This document shows, piece by piece, positions 46,764 through 55,055 of a stretch of DNA of 64,000 nucleotides (positions within the stretch are counted from its first letter, which is position 1; every line of letters starts with the position of its first letter). The DNA comes from CAZLMG01 sp964560765 (GTDB lineage Bacteria; Bdellovibrionota_B; Oligoflexia; Oligoflexales; CAZLMG01). The DNA lies in NCBI GenBank assembly GCA_964560765.1, contig CAZLMG010000013.1, positions 1 to 64,000 of the forward strand, given 5' to 3'. Both the position numbers and the translations under genes were made by a program. The notes below the pieces were generated by a model. That model saw only the letters and a program-made list of their open reading frames with translations, did no database searches and had not been told where the DNA came from.

Positions 46764-47781
46764 CTTTCTTGTCCCCCGGACTTTCTGACTGCTTCTTCAA
46801 TGACTCCAACTCTTCCTTTTGCTTTTCAATCAGCTCCTCACTGTCCTTCAATTTCGACTCAAGTGCCTGCACCTTGTTCTCAGAATCAAACTTCAAACTG
46901 CGCGCGTCTTCCTGAGCTTTCGCAACAACCTGCCGCTCCTTGCCCAGTGAGACGAGTTGCTGCTCCATCTTGCTTTTGGCCTGCTCGAGCTGCTTCCGCT
47001 TATCGTCAAGCTCCATGGCTTGACGCGATTTAGCCTCTTCAAATCCGCTCAACCTAGCCGTATAGACATCTTCCCAGCCGTGCGAAAATCGCTCAACAAG
47101 CTCTCCCTTTGAGCTTTCTAGCCATTGCACCTCAAAGAGATCATTGGTGGTAATGGGCTGACCCTCACCCAGTTTTTCATAGGGAATTCTGGCGCGAGCA
47201 ACAATCTCATGCCCTTGTCCGCCCAGAATAGACGTTCGCTTCACCACAGCCAATACATCACCATTCTCAAAGACCTGGGCGACGCGCATTTTGAAACTAT
47301 TGATCAATGAAGCGCCTTCCGCTGGAGGAGCCAAGTTGGGCAGAGAGGCCAGAATTGCGCTCTCAACAGGACCTAGCCCTGACTTGCCACCAGCGGCACT
47401 GGCCGCCTGATCTACGCCAGCGGCGCCACCTTTCGGCACGCCTAGTTTGTTCGTATCAACCTGAACCGTAAGATACTTCCCAAGGCTCTGAGGACCTTGG
47501 TAGCCGTAAAGAAAATTGCGCTCATCCTGTAGATTGAATAGTGAACCAGTTGTATTGGGTTCCGCGTGCGGATCAATCACGATCTGCTTTTTCCTAACAA
47601 AAATTTCGGGATCTTGAGACTCCGCACCCTCAATAGGCCGAGAATTTCCGACAACGCCCCCGGCCTTATCAATGCCACCAATGTCACGGCTGGACTTCGG
47701 CGACAGACCACTCTGACAGGCCACCAGACAGCTGAAAGCTAATACGCCGAGAAGCGGACTCTGCGACAGAATCTTATTCAT
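46744..47781 (-). CDS. flgH: Flagellar L-ring lipoprotein FlgH with C-terminal coiled-coil extension
   Basis: 345 residues against about 230 in the family. The lipobox LVAC gives an N-terminal lipid-modified Cys near residue 22. The FlgH core includes SLFNLQDERNFLYGYQGPQSLG and VAQVFENGDVLAVVKRTSI. Inserts rich in Gly/Ala separate core blocks (about 115-140). From about residue 247 to 333 the chain is a charged coiled coil with many Lys/Glu/Gln and heptad hydrophobics, followed by a short tail. The ATG at 47781 overlaps the flgA stop in TGATG. Identification rests on partial core similarity plus the flgA-flgH-flgI order. Confidence 0.85.
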   Translation of the reverse strand: MNKILSQSPLLGVLAFSCLVACQSGLSPKSSRDIGGIDKAGGVVGNSRPIEGAESQDPEIFVRKKQIVIDPHAEPNTTGSLFNLQDERNFLYGYQGPQSLGKYLTVQVDTNKLGVPKGGAAGVDQAASAAGGKSGLGPVESAILASLPNLAPPAEGASLINSFKMRVAQVFENGDVLAVVKRTSILGGQGHEIVARARIPYEKLGEGQPITTNDLFEVQWLESSKGELVERFSHGWEDVYTARLSGFEEAKSRQAMELDDKRKQLEQAKSKMEQQLVSLGKERQVVAKAQEDARSLKFDSENKVQALESKLKDSEELIEKQKEELESLKKQSESPGDKKDGASGV

Positions 47782-48800
47782 CACTGTACAAACCTCACAG
47801 CATCTTTTCCGGTAACGATAGCAAATGCACGCTTGCGATTAGCCTGCAGCTCAATCGCAATGCGATCGCCGACGCGACCTGATTGCAGGGCGCGCCCGGG
47901 GGCTGTCATTTCAAGACCATTCTTTTCCATGTGCACACGGACGTCTGCTTGACGATTGACCATCAGCTCATGCACGACATCGCTCGTCGAGATCGCGGCG
48001 CTAGAGACGAGACGGCGACGCGCAACACCACCGACTACCTCCTCGATCCTGCGAACTATTGTGCTTGTACTTGCACCCAGCTCGACCCGAGAGAGCTGAA
48101 ACAACTCGGGCGTCAGAGGAGTGCCTGGCTCGATCGTCAAAATCGGTACAGGAACCTCTGCTACAGTGCGAAGCCTGATCATCGCCAAAAACGGAAATCG
48201 ATCTTCCGGCGCAGCTTCCCTTGCAATCTCCCCTTGAACCCGCACCATTCCCAGCAAAGCCCGTCGAACCCAAACCTCCGAATTCAAGTTGAAGTCCGAA
48301 AGACCAACCACCCTATAGTTTGCGCCCGCCCGAACAGAAATCGGCCGAGATAGCTGCACGCGGGCAATCTGGACATCGTCACGACCTTGGCCCGCTACTG
48401 CAACATATTGAACCAGCATCTCCCGCAACTCATCGCCAGAAATATCGTTCATGGTAGTTTGCACCTTGATGCGTTGTGCACCTGCCAGAACAACCTCAAC
48501 GTCTGGGAGCTCCTGTTGCAAAATTTCGCCAAGAGAATCTCGCAGCAACCAAACATGGCGACCAGGTGCCGGGGCGTCTCCGAGATCGACGCCATTGATC
48601 TCGTCGCATAGTGGCGTGTAACCATCACAGGTCATGATATCTCGAACATAAATTCTAGACAGGGGTGCCGTTGCTTCCGACATAGCATGAAGCTGTATTC
48701 GCAATTGCACTTGCGGCGCCACATGCACCGCATCCGCGAAGGCCGATGGGCTGCTCAGCAAGATTACGAGAGCGAAGTTTTTAGCAACCCCGGAGAGCAT
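47781..48800 (-). CDS. flgA: Flagellar P-ring assembly chaperone FlgA
   Basis: About 339 residues. Signal peptide LVILLSSPSAFA-DA; two central beta-rich domains; the C-terminal SAF-type half has VPVLTIEPGTPLTPELF and the closing VRVHMEKNGLEMTAPGRALQSGRVGDRIAI, characteristic of FlgA. Larger than E. coli FlgA (219). The ATG at 48800 is preceded by AGGTGG. It escorts FlgI to the P-ring. Confidence 0.92.
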   Translation of the reverse strand: MLSGVAKNFALVILLSSPSAFADAVHVAPQVQLRIQLHAMSEATAPLSRIYVRDIMTCDGYTPLCDEINGVDLGDAPAPGRHVWLLRDSLGEILQQELPDVEVVLAGAQRIKVQTTMNDISGDELREMLVQYVAVAGQGRDDVQIARVQLSRPISVRAGANYRVVGLSDFNLNSEVWVRRALLGMVRVQGEIAREAAPEDRFPFLAMIRLRTVAEVPVPILTIEPGTPLTPELFQLSRVELGASTSTIVRRIEEVVGGVARRRLVSSAAISTSDVVHELMVNRQADVRVHMEKNGLEMTAPGRALQSGRVGDRIAIELQANRKRAFAIVTGKDAVRFVQ

Positions 48801-48815
48801 GTCACCCACCTAAAA

Positions 48816-49601
48816 TTAGCGAATATTGTTTGTCTGCTGCAGCATTTGATCGCCGGTCTGGATCACTTTCGAGTTAATTTCATACGCACGCTGACCCGTG
48901 ATCATGTTCACCATCTCTTCCACAATGTTGACGTTGGAGTTCTCCAACTGACCCTGGGCGATTCGGCCCATACCATCTTGATTGGGTCGAGAGACAATAG
49001 GGTCGCCACTGGCAATGGTCGGCCCATAGAGGTTGTGCCCAAGCGAGTCGAGCCCGGCCGGGTTAATAAAGTTCGCCAAGTCAATCTGGCCGATAACTTC
49101 AGATGCCTCACCAATCCGCACTGATACAGTGCCATCTAGACCTACATTAATTCGGTCCTGAGATACTCCTTGCGGCACGATGATTTCCGGCACAATGGGA
49201 AATCCACCGGCATTAACCAAACGACCAGTCGCATCCAGCTGGAAGTGCCCATCGCGAGTATAGGCAATCGAACCGTCATCTTTCTGGACGCGGAAAAATC
49301 CTTCACCCTCAACCATCAAGTCCGTCGATCGGTCCGTAACCATGATGCCACCCTCTTTGAACACTTTGTCGACCGATGACAGGCGCGACCCCGAACCGAT
49401 TTGAATGCCACTGGGCACGATGGTTCCAGTCGTCGTATTTTGACCCGGCGCTTTCAACGTCTGATAAAGCAAATCGTGAAAGTTCGCCCGGGAGTACTTA
49501 AACCCAGTCGTATTGACGTTGGCCAAGTTGTTGGCGATGGTATCGATGGTGATCTGTTGAGCCTCCATGCCGGTGGCCGCTGTCAACAGTGAACGCATCA
49601 T
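48816..49601 (-). CDS. flgG: Flagellar distal rod protein FlgG
   Basis: 261 residues, family length. The start RSLLTAATGMEAQQITIDTIANNLANVNTTGFK contains the rod signature. QTLKAPGQNTTTG, GEGFFRV and the C-terminal SNVNIVEEMVNMITGQRAYEINSKVIQTGDQML are standard FlgG blocks. It forms the distal rod through P and L rings. It follows flgF. Confidence 0.97.
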   Translation of the reverse strand: MMRSLLTAATGMEAQQITIDTIANNLANVNTTGFKYSRANFHDLLYQTLKAPGQNTTTGTIVPSGIQIGSGSRLSSVDKVFKEGGIMVTDRSTDLMVEGEGFFRVQKDDGSIAYTRDGHFQLDATGRLVNAGGFPIVPEIIVPQGVSQDRINVGLDGTVSVRIGEASEVIGQIDLANFINPAGLDSLGHNLYGPTIASGDPIVSRPNQDGMGRIAQGQLENSNVNIVEEMVNMITGQRAYEINSKVIQTGDQMLQQTNNIR

Positions 49602-49636
49602 AGCTTTCTCTCCTCAGTCTGAGGTTGTGAATCCAA

Positions 49637-50431
49637 TTAGGCGCGAACTTCGCCCAGAGTGTTGGATGACTTCTCCATCATTTGATCAAAGTTGCTTACA
49701 GCCTTTTGATAGGCTTCGTAACTGCGGTGGGACAGAATCATTGCTGTCAAATTTTGGATCGCATTGACATTTGATCCCTCCAAGTACCCCTGGGAGATCT
49801 GAGGTGTATCCAATGCCAACAGATCTTCGGGAGCCCCATTGTGAAAGAAGTAGTTGAGACCAACGCGCTCGAGCGATTGTGGATTGGAAACGTCTTGGAT
49901 CAAGAGCCTATCGACCATTTGGCCTTCTTGAAAGATTTCACCGATGGCGTTCACTTCGAATGGACCCTGCTTCAAATAGACAGGACCCTTCGCTCCCAAA
50001 ATCGGGTCACCCATTTTGGTGGACAACACACCCTCAGGACTAACAGTCATCCCTCCATTACGCGTAAGCCGAAGGCCCTCGCGCGTGTTAACGGAGAAAT
50101 AACCGGGACCTTCAATCATCATGTCCGTATTATTGCTCGTATGGATTGCTGGACCCTGGGTTGCATCTCGGGTTACGTCCGAGATCCCGACATACACGAG
50201 CTCATTGCCAACAAGCGGCATCATGTCGTGAATATCCATTTTGTAATTGGCCGGTGGAATCGGTGAATCGTAATTTTTGTACGGTTCAGGCTTGACGACT
50301 TCAAAGCTGACCTTATCTCCCTTGAAACCCGCCGTATTCATGTTGGCAAGATTGTTTGCCAGTACCTCCAGCACTCGCTCTTGTGCCAGCGCTCCGGAGA
50401 CAGGAGTATAGATACTCTTCAACATGGTCAC
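49637..50431 (-). CDS. flgF: Flagellar proximal rod protein FlgF
   Basis: 264 residues of the FlgF/FlgG type: YTPVSGALAQERVLEVLANNLANMNTAGFKGDKVSF at the start, GPGYFSVNTREGLRLTRNG in the middle, and SNVNAIQNLTAMILSHRSYEAYQKAVSNFDQMM at the end. It precedes flgG, the usual order. First gene of the flagellar series; AGGTGA lies before the start. Confidence 0.93.
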   Translation of the reverse strand: MTMLKSIYTPVSGALAQERVLEVLANNLANMNTAGFKGDKVSFEVVKPEPYKNYDSPIPPANYKMDIHDMMPLVGNELVYVGISDVTRDATQGPAIHTSNNTDMMIEGPGYFSVNTREGLRLTRNGGMTVSPEGVLSTKMGDPILGAKGPVYLKQGPFEVNAIGEIFQEGQMVDRLLIQDVSNPQSLERVGLNYFFHNGAPEDLLALDTPQISQGYLEGSNVNAIQNLTAMILSHRSYEAYQKAVSNFDQMMEKSSNTLGEVRA

Positions 50432-50573
50432 CTCAAATGACAGGAGGATTCACCCTGGCATGAAGCAAGTTCCGGACCACCCTGAGTGAGTCCAAGCAAA
50501 CACCGCAGACTTCACTGAATGAATTCTCGATCTTTGCTCAATCAAACATACGAGGATGTGGTACCCGTCAACG

Positions 50574-50603
50574 TTTATGGGTGTCGAATTTACCGATCGT
50601 CAA
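50574..50603 (-). promoter_or_regulatory. Candidate promoter for the flgF flagellar operon
   Basis: On the minus strand a -35 box TTGACG (50598-50603), an 18-bp spacer and a -10-like CATAAA (50574-50579) lie upstream of flgF in the 198-bp space behind the ketoacyl synthase gene. Sigma-54 and sigma-28 consensus sites were looked for and not found. Confidence 0.35.
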
Positions 50604-50629
50604 TTCACCAACGGGGGATTTTCGTCGAA

Positions 50630-51817
50630 TTATTGACGGTGAGGAAAGACTTCAAGGAGGATGGTCACTGCATTTCCACCAAAGCCCATAGCATTGATCA
50701 TGACATTTCGCCCAGCCAACTTCTGTGGGGATCGGCGGGACTGCGACATTCCCTCGATAACTTCGTAAGGAAAGTTTGGACAAATTAATTCGGAGCCTCC
50801 GCATACGTCCAGGGCAAAGACGATGCTCGCAAAAGCCGAAGCGGCGAGCATATGCCCGTCGATCCATTTATTGGCAAATATGGGGGGCAGCTTTGCGCCA
50901 AAAAATTGACGCATGGCGGTTAATTCCGCAAGGTCGCCTTGGACCGTGCCGGCACCATGAGCCAAGATGAGATGCACATCGTGTGTGCAGATATCTGCGG
51001 CTTTGAGCGCACGCGCCATGCTCAACTGCAACGCAGAGCCATCGGCACTAATTCCCGTCAATGACTGGTTTTCAGATGCGGCTCCAATTCCAAGAATGCG
51101 GGCTTCCGGGTTCGGCGGCAATCTTGATTCCTGGCTAAGCAAAATGGCGCCAGCCCCCTCTCCAAGTACCATGCCTGATCGAGCGGGGCTGAAAGGGCCA
51201 TAAGGAAACTCGCCTGCTAGCGGAGTACGGCAATACACTCCCACAGCCCGCATCTGTTGAACGGTAAACTCGGTGAGGGGCGCTTCCGCCCCGACACAAA
51301 GCGCATCTTCAGCCAAACCTGCCCGCAAGAGACCAACGGCCGAGACAACGGCGTGCATACCGCTGGTGCAGGCAGAAGACACTGCATAATGAATGTTATC
51401 GGAACCCAAATCGCGGGCAATGGTCGCCGCAAATGCACCCATCGTTGATTGCGGACTGGTATTTGGCAGAACCTTTCCCGATTTCGTAAATCGAGAAAAC
51501 TCATCTTCCAGTTTATGTGTGGCTCCCCGAGAAGATGCGGCTACGATCGCTAAGTTACTGCGCCCGCTCTGTGACGAATCTGCCATAGCACTTCGGGCGG
51601 CAAGTGTGCCGAGCAACACGCCTCGATCTGCCGACTTTAAAGAACTAGACTCGAGCCTCAATTGATTTAATAAGGATTCAATTTCAAGAGGAAGGGAGGC
51701 CGCCAGCATGTCCTGACGATCTCGCACTGCGGTTCGGCCATCAATCGCCGCACGCAACTGACCGCGAACCCCAGATGCAGATAGCATCGAGCTACGCGAT
51801 ATGTACAAATCAGCCAA
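50630..51817 (-). CDS. Stand-alone beta-ketoacyl-ACP synthase
   Basis: 395 residues of the thiolase-fold KAS family. The nucleophile lies in AVSSACTSGMHAV, the first His in LILAHGAGTVQGDLAE and the Lys/His pair in ANKWIDGHMLAASA, so all catalytic positions are kept. The family condenses acyl groups with malonyl-ACP. No ACP, ketoreductase or dehydratase gene is near, which is odd for a biosynthetic KAS. The start is TTG at 51817, three bases after the lipoprotein stop. It could modify a lipid or a flagellar glycan; nothing in the window decides. Confidence 0.85.
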   Translation of the reverse strand: MADLYISRSSMLSASGVRGQLRAAIDGRTAVRDRQDMLAASLPLEIESLLNQLRLESSSLKSADRGVLLGTLAARSAMADSSQSGRSNLAIVAASSRGATHKLEDEFSRFTKSGKVLPNTSPQSTMGAFAATIARDLGSDNIHYAVSSACTSGMHAVVSAVGLLRAGLAEDALCVGAEAPLTEFTVQQMRAVGVYCRTPLAGEFPYGPFSPARSGMVLGEGAGAILLSQESRLPPNPEARILGIGAASENQSLTGISADGSALQLSMARALKAADICTHDVHLILAHGAGTVQGDLAELTAMRQFFGAKLPPIFANKWIDGHMLAASAFASIVFALDVCGGSELICPNFPYEVIEGMSQSRRSPQKLAGRNVMINAMGFGGNAVTILLEVFPHRQ

Positions 51818-51820
51818 CGA

Positions 51821-52402
51821 TTAGGATCTCACTACAGTCATCGTTCGAAGAGTGATAATCCCAGCAGGATCCTGCTTGGCAAAAAAAACGCGAATCTCAG
51901 TAGCCGACAGATTAACGCACTGGTCAAACTGGTATCCGGCCAAATCCCCGTTCAAATAACCATCCAGCTCTGCCACTCGCTCTTCACTCAAGTTGGCGCC
52001 AGAGATAACACCGACACGAGAGCAATTCAATCCCGTTACAATTGCAACGGCGGTATCGCAAATTCGTTGCTGACGATCGAAAAACTTTCCCTGCTGATTG
52101 CATTGATTCACTGCCAGTTTTTCCTCTGCAGTTCCCACATTTGCACCAAACTGCAGTTGAGTCGGTTGCTGCACATCCGCCGACGCCGCTGGCAGCGGAT
52201 TCTGCTGGGATTCTTGGATTTGACCTTGGCTTGGATCTCGAGTTGAACTCAGTTCTGGCAATGCCGGGGGATCGGGTCGCGAGCAAGCCCCGATGGCAGC
52301 ACTCATCCCCGCGATAAAACACAGATATTTAGTCGCCTTACGGCGATTTTCGCGCGCTAATTTCAAAGTAGCTCCCGGCTGTCCTGCCATCTTTATCGGC
52401 AA
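51821..52402 (-). CDS. Lipoprotein, hypothetical
   Basis: 193 residues, no family recognised. A basic N-region (RENRRKATKY) precedes a hydrophobic stretch and the lipobox IGAC; the mature chain begins SRPDPPALPEL. A Pro/Gln/Ser-rich linker follows, then a globular part with four cysteines (NQCNQQGKFF, RICDTA, LNCSRV, DQCVNL) that could pair as disulfides. Translationally linked to the ketoacyl synthase. Several in-frame starts are possible upstream of the signal. Confidence 0.7.
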   Translation of the reverse strand: MPIKMAGQPGATLKLARENRRKATKYLCFIAGMSAAIGACSRPDPPALPELSSTRDPSQGQIQESQQNPLPAASADVQQPTQLQFGANVGTAEEKLAVNQCNQQGKFFDRQQRICDTAVAIVTGLNCSRVGVISGANLSEERVAELDGYLNGDLAGYQFDQCVNLSATEIRVFFAKQDPAGIITLRTMTVVRS

Positions 52403-52451
52403 CTCGCCCGAAACTCTTTAGCATTTCCCAAGAAGTGGAGCTTAAACCAAT

Positions 52452-52473
52452 AAAAAAGGCGCCTTACGGCGCC
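52452..52473 (-). terminator. Intrinsic terminator of the flagellin gene
   Basis: On the minus strand a perfect 6-bp GC stem GGCGCC / GGCGCC with a GTAA loop is followed directly by TTTTTTATT. It lies 26 bp after the flagellin stop codon. It is a textbook Rho-independent terminator. Confidence 0.92.
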
Positions 52474-52498
52474 GCCATAACCACCAAATTAGACCAAC

Positions 52499-53425
52499 CT
52501 AACCGCCTAGCAGCTTCAACGCCACCTGCGGCAGCTGGTTCGCTTGAGTTAAAACCGAAGCACCGGCCTGCTGCAGTATGTTTGCTTGAGTAAACTCAGC
52601 TGACTCATAAGCAAAATCAGCGTCCTTAATCCGAGAGCGTGCGGCCGATAGGTTGGTAATGGCTGTATCTAAGTTTCGATCTGTTGATTCCAAACGGTTT
52701 TGTACAGCGCCCATCCCTGCACGAAACTCCGCTACCATTTTCATAGCGGAATCAATGCGATCAATCGAGCTCTGCGCGGCGACCTTGGTGTCAACCCTGG
52801 TTCCATCTTCGTTCGTGGACATGCCCAGTCCAAGCGACCCCTCGCCTTCGGTTGTGGCGTTGAACTTACTGAAATCAAGGCGAATGACGTTGATTGGGTT
52901 CTGTGCCTCTAACGAATCGGAAACTGGCAAGTAATCCTTGCCTACTTGCACTTCCAATGGCGAGAAATTGTGATCGGCCATCATTTCGTCAGGAACTTCT
53001 TTCGATCCCGTCAGGAGCCGCGTCCCGTTGAAGTCCGTCGACAGCGCAATGCGGTCAATTTCATCCTTCATCGCCATAAATTCTTTATTAATATATCCCC
53101 GCTCACGGACTCCAATTGTGTCTGAAGCAGCCTGAATGCTCAGCTCTCGAAGCCGGATCAAGATATTGTTAACTTCTTCGAGACCACCTTCCGCGACCTG
53201 CAACATCGAAACAGCGTCAACTGCGTTACGCCGAGCCTGTCCCATGGACCGAATATCACCCTGCAAAGACTCAGAAATCGCTAATCCCGCCGCATCATCT
53301 GCCGCCTTGTTGATGCGATAGCCCGAGGACAACTTTTCCATGTGTTGGGCCTGCTTCTTAGTGCTGATACCAAGATTCCGCTGACCCACTAACGACTGGA
53401 TATTGGTTCTAACTCGTAGTCCCAT
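52499..53425 (-). CDS. fliC: Flagellin
   Basis: 308 residues. The N-terminal D0/D1 region (VRTNIQSLVGQRNLGIST, MEKLSSGYRINKAADDAAGLAISE) and the C-terminal one (NLSAARSRIKDADFAYESAEFTQANILQQAGASVLTQANQ) are highly conserved. The variable domain is short. The start MGLRVRTN resembles Bdellovibrio-type flagellins. The ATG has no convincing Shine-Dalgarno sequence, and the 53 bp to the upstream gene hold no clear sigma-28 promoter. A strong terminator follows. Confidence 0.98.
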   Translation of the reverse strand: MGLRVRTNIQSLVGQRNLGISTKKQAQHMEKLSSGYRINKAADDAAGLAISESLQGDIRSMGQARRNAVDAVSMLQVAEGGLEEVNNILIRLRELSIQAASDTIGVRERGYINKEFMAMKDEIDRIALSTDFNGTRLLTGSKEVPDEMMADHNFSPLEVQVGKDYLPVSDSLEAQNPINVIRLDFSKFNATTEGEGSLGLGMSTNEDGTRVDTKVAAQSSIDRIDSAMKMVAEFRAGMGAVQNRLESTDRNLDTAITNLSAARSRIKDADFAYESAEFTQANILQQAGASVLTQANQLPQVALKLLGG

Positions 53426-53478
53426 AACGCTACCGTGCCCCCGAGATGGTGATGACCGTGGATGCGATCACAATACTT

Positions 53479-54120
53479 CTAAGCGTTTTTTTGGATTCTA
53501 TAATGCAAGAATACATGACTTCGAGAAACGTGGGAAGATAGCAGCTCAAGAGACACAGGCTGTTCAAGACCCGGGTTCACCAGGTGCGGAGCACCAACTC
53601 GACCCAATATTCTTGGACAAACCGTAAGCTTTATCTCATCGACCAAGCCCGCTTGATAAAACAGATTATTAATCTGCCCTCCGCCAAAGAGAAGCACGGT
53701 CTCATACCCGCGACACTTGGCGTCCTCGACGACAGCATTGGCGATGGAGTCCTCTGTCGCCACCAATTTGCCTACCAACGGATCAGGAAAACTTGCCGCC
53801 GAGCTTTTAGCAGCTAAAACGACAGTGCGGGGAATTTGCCTTTGCCGCCAAAACTCCAGCTCAGCCTCAAGACCACGTCGACTCAAAACATACCAATGCG
53901 GAAACTGCTCCCGAGCATTCTTCTGGCTCCATGCCGAACGACTGGCGCGCATGGACTGAGCTCCGGTAATCACAGCATCTGCTGCCAGAAGTTGGCTGCG
54001 AACAAACTCCCTATCGTCCATGTTGGTAAAACCGTAGGCATGACGCTGCTCATCAGACTCCTGCTCCGAGAGCCCGATCAACCCATCAATACTGCTCGCC
54101 ATGACATTGATGATCTTCAT
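53479..54120 (-). CDS. RibD C-terminal domain (dihydrofolate reductase-like) protein
   Basis: 213 residues. The N-terminus IINVMASSIDGLIGL, the ADAVITGAQSMRAS loop and LLFGGGQINNLFYQAGLVDEIKLTVCPRILGRVGAPHL are the RibD_C/DHFR-fold blocks for NADPH-dependent reduction of a pyrimidine or related compound. It has no deaminase domain and no riboflavin genes beside it, so the substrate is open. The ATG lies 8 nt after a -10-like box and has no ribosome-binding site, suggesting a leaderless mRNA. Confidence 0.88.
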   Translation of the reverse strand: MKIINVMASSIDGLIGLSEQESDEQRHAYGFTNMDDREFVRSQLLAADAVITGAQSMRASRSAWSQKNAREQFPHWYVLSRRGLEAELEFWRQRQIPRTVVLAAKSSAASFPDPLVGKLVATEDSIANAVVEDAKCRGYETVLLFGGGQINNLFYQAGLVDEIKLTVCPRILGRVGAPHLVNPGLEQPVSLELLSSHVSRSHVFLHYRIQKNA

Positions 54121-54128
54121 AAGGAATA

Positions 54129-54137
54129 ACTATAGCA
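54129..54137 (-). promoter_or_regulatory. Candidate extended -10 promoter for a leaderless mRNA
   Basis: On the minus strand TGC-TATAGT (54129-54137) matches an extended -10 element. Only eight bases separate it from the ATG at 54120, so the message would begin at or beside the start codon. It directly follows the carD terminator, leaving no room for a normal leader. Confidence 0.4.
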
Positions 54138-54163
54138 AAACGGGCAGCTAAGCTAGCTGCCCG
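54137..54163 (-). terminator. Intrinsic terminator of carD
   Basis: A 10-bp perfect stem (CGGGCAGCTA / TAGCTGCCCG, 54141-54163) with a 3-nt loop is followed on the minus strand by TTTT. It lies 25 bp after the carD stop. Confidence 0.88.
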
Positions 54164-54187
54164 TATCAGACTCATCTATAGATTCGA

Positions 54188-54673
54188 TCAATTAGGGAGA
54201 AATTTTTCCAGCTCACACTCGATATCAGATTCGGACTTTGCAGAGGCGGCACTGATTTCTGATACGATCAGCTCTCGAGCCTTATCCATCATCTTCTTTT
54301 CGCCAAACGACAGATCCTTGGTCGCCCGCAACGAATTCAGGTCGCGCAAGACTTCCGCTACGTCGCGGACCGATCCCGTGCGAAGCTTCTCGCTAAACTC
54401 TCGAAAGCGCCGATTCCATGTTGTCTGCGCCACTCGGCCAGAAGACCCTAAGATGTCATAGATTTCAGAGATCTGCTTGCGGGAAATCAAAGAACGCATG
54501 CCAGCCCGCTCGCAAGCGTTGGTCGGAACCATGAGAGTCGCGCCCGAGCTGATGATCTGGATGACATAGAAGCTTTGATCCGTACCACCGATATTGCGAA
54601 GCTCGATGTTCTTGATCACACCAACCCCATGCGAAGGGTAGACGGCCTTGTCACCTACTTTGAACTGAATCAT
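54188..54673 (-). CDS. carD: CarD/CdnL-family transcription regulator
   Basis: 161 residues. It binds RNA polymerase beta subunit through its Tudor-like N-terminus (FKVGDKAVYPSHGVGVIKNIEL) and stabilises open complexes, notably at rRNA promoters. The C-terminal helical domain (RFREFSEKLRTGSVRDVAEVLRDL, FGEKKMMDKARELIVSEIS) contacts DNA. The frame runs to 54973, but the ATG at 54673 has a GAGGTGA ribosome-binding site and fits the family. A promoter with perfect -35 lies about 190 bp upstream. Confidence 0.94.
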   Translation of the reverse strand: MIQFKVGDKAVYPSHGVGVIKNIELRNIGGTDQSFYVIQIISSGATLMVPTNACERAGMRSLISRKQISEIYDILGSSGRVAQTTWNRRFREFSEKLRTGSVRDVAEVLRDLNSLRATKDLSFGEKKMMDKARELIVSEISAASAKSESDIECELEKFLPN

Positions 54674-54841
54674 GCTCACCTCTTCCAAGAAAAATGGTTC
54701 CCGGGCATCTGGCGATGGTTCAAGTCTTGGCCCTAAGTAATCAACGTCCGGGGGAATGAGGCTGCTCAATACGGCATCAACGCAACGAACCATCGACTGA
54801 ACTAAGTTAGGTAGAATTCGCCCAACTGTATGGTAGGGATG

Positions 54842-54870
54842 GTTGTACGGGCTGGGAGGTTTTTTGTCAA
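54842..54870 (-). promoter_or_regulatory. carD promoter
   Basis: Consensus -35 TTGACA (54865-54870), 17-bp spacer, -10 TACAAC (54842-54847), with A/T-rich sequence upstream. The start site is predicted near 54835, giving a leader of about 160 nt. Confidence 0.75.
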
Positions 54871-54981
54871 ATACTTTTTTATATTTACCCAAAGGAAAAT
54901 GCGGGACAAATACAATCTTTCTTAATATTTTCTTAAGATTAGAGGGTTGCAAGTCAGGGAGGCCCAAGGCCATCTCATCAC

Positions 54982-55010
54982 TTGCGAACTCAATTGATTT
55001 TCGCTATGTT
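54982..55010 (+). promoter_or_regulatory. rpsO promoter
   Basis: -35 TTGCGA (54982-54987), 17-bp spacer, -10 TATGTT (55005-55010). The start is predicted near 55017, about 40 nt before the rpsO ATG. Confidence 0.6.
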
Positions 55011-55055
55011 GCAAGCCTTTCGAAGGCAATGGAAACGTAAGATTAAGGAATAGAA

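Larger units (their letters stand above)
54674..55055. other. Divergent carD / rpsO control region
   Basis: 382 bp without a gene. It contains the leftward carD promoter (54842-54870), a carD leader of about 160 nt with a long-range 9-bp inverted repeat (54713-54721 with 54787-54795), an A/T-rich core around 54861-54950, and the rightward rpsO promoter (54982-55010) with its AAGGA ribosome-binding site near 55042. Confidence 0.65.

Noticed and set aside
54674..54973. 100-codon N-terminal extension of CarD
   Set aside because: It spans a consensus promoter and lacks similarity to CarD; a good ribosome-binding site sits at 54673.
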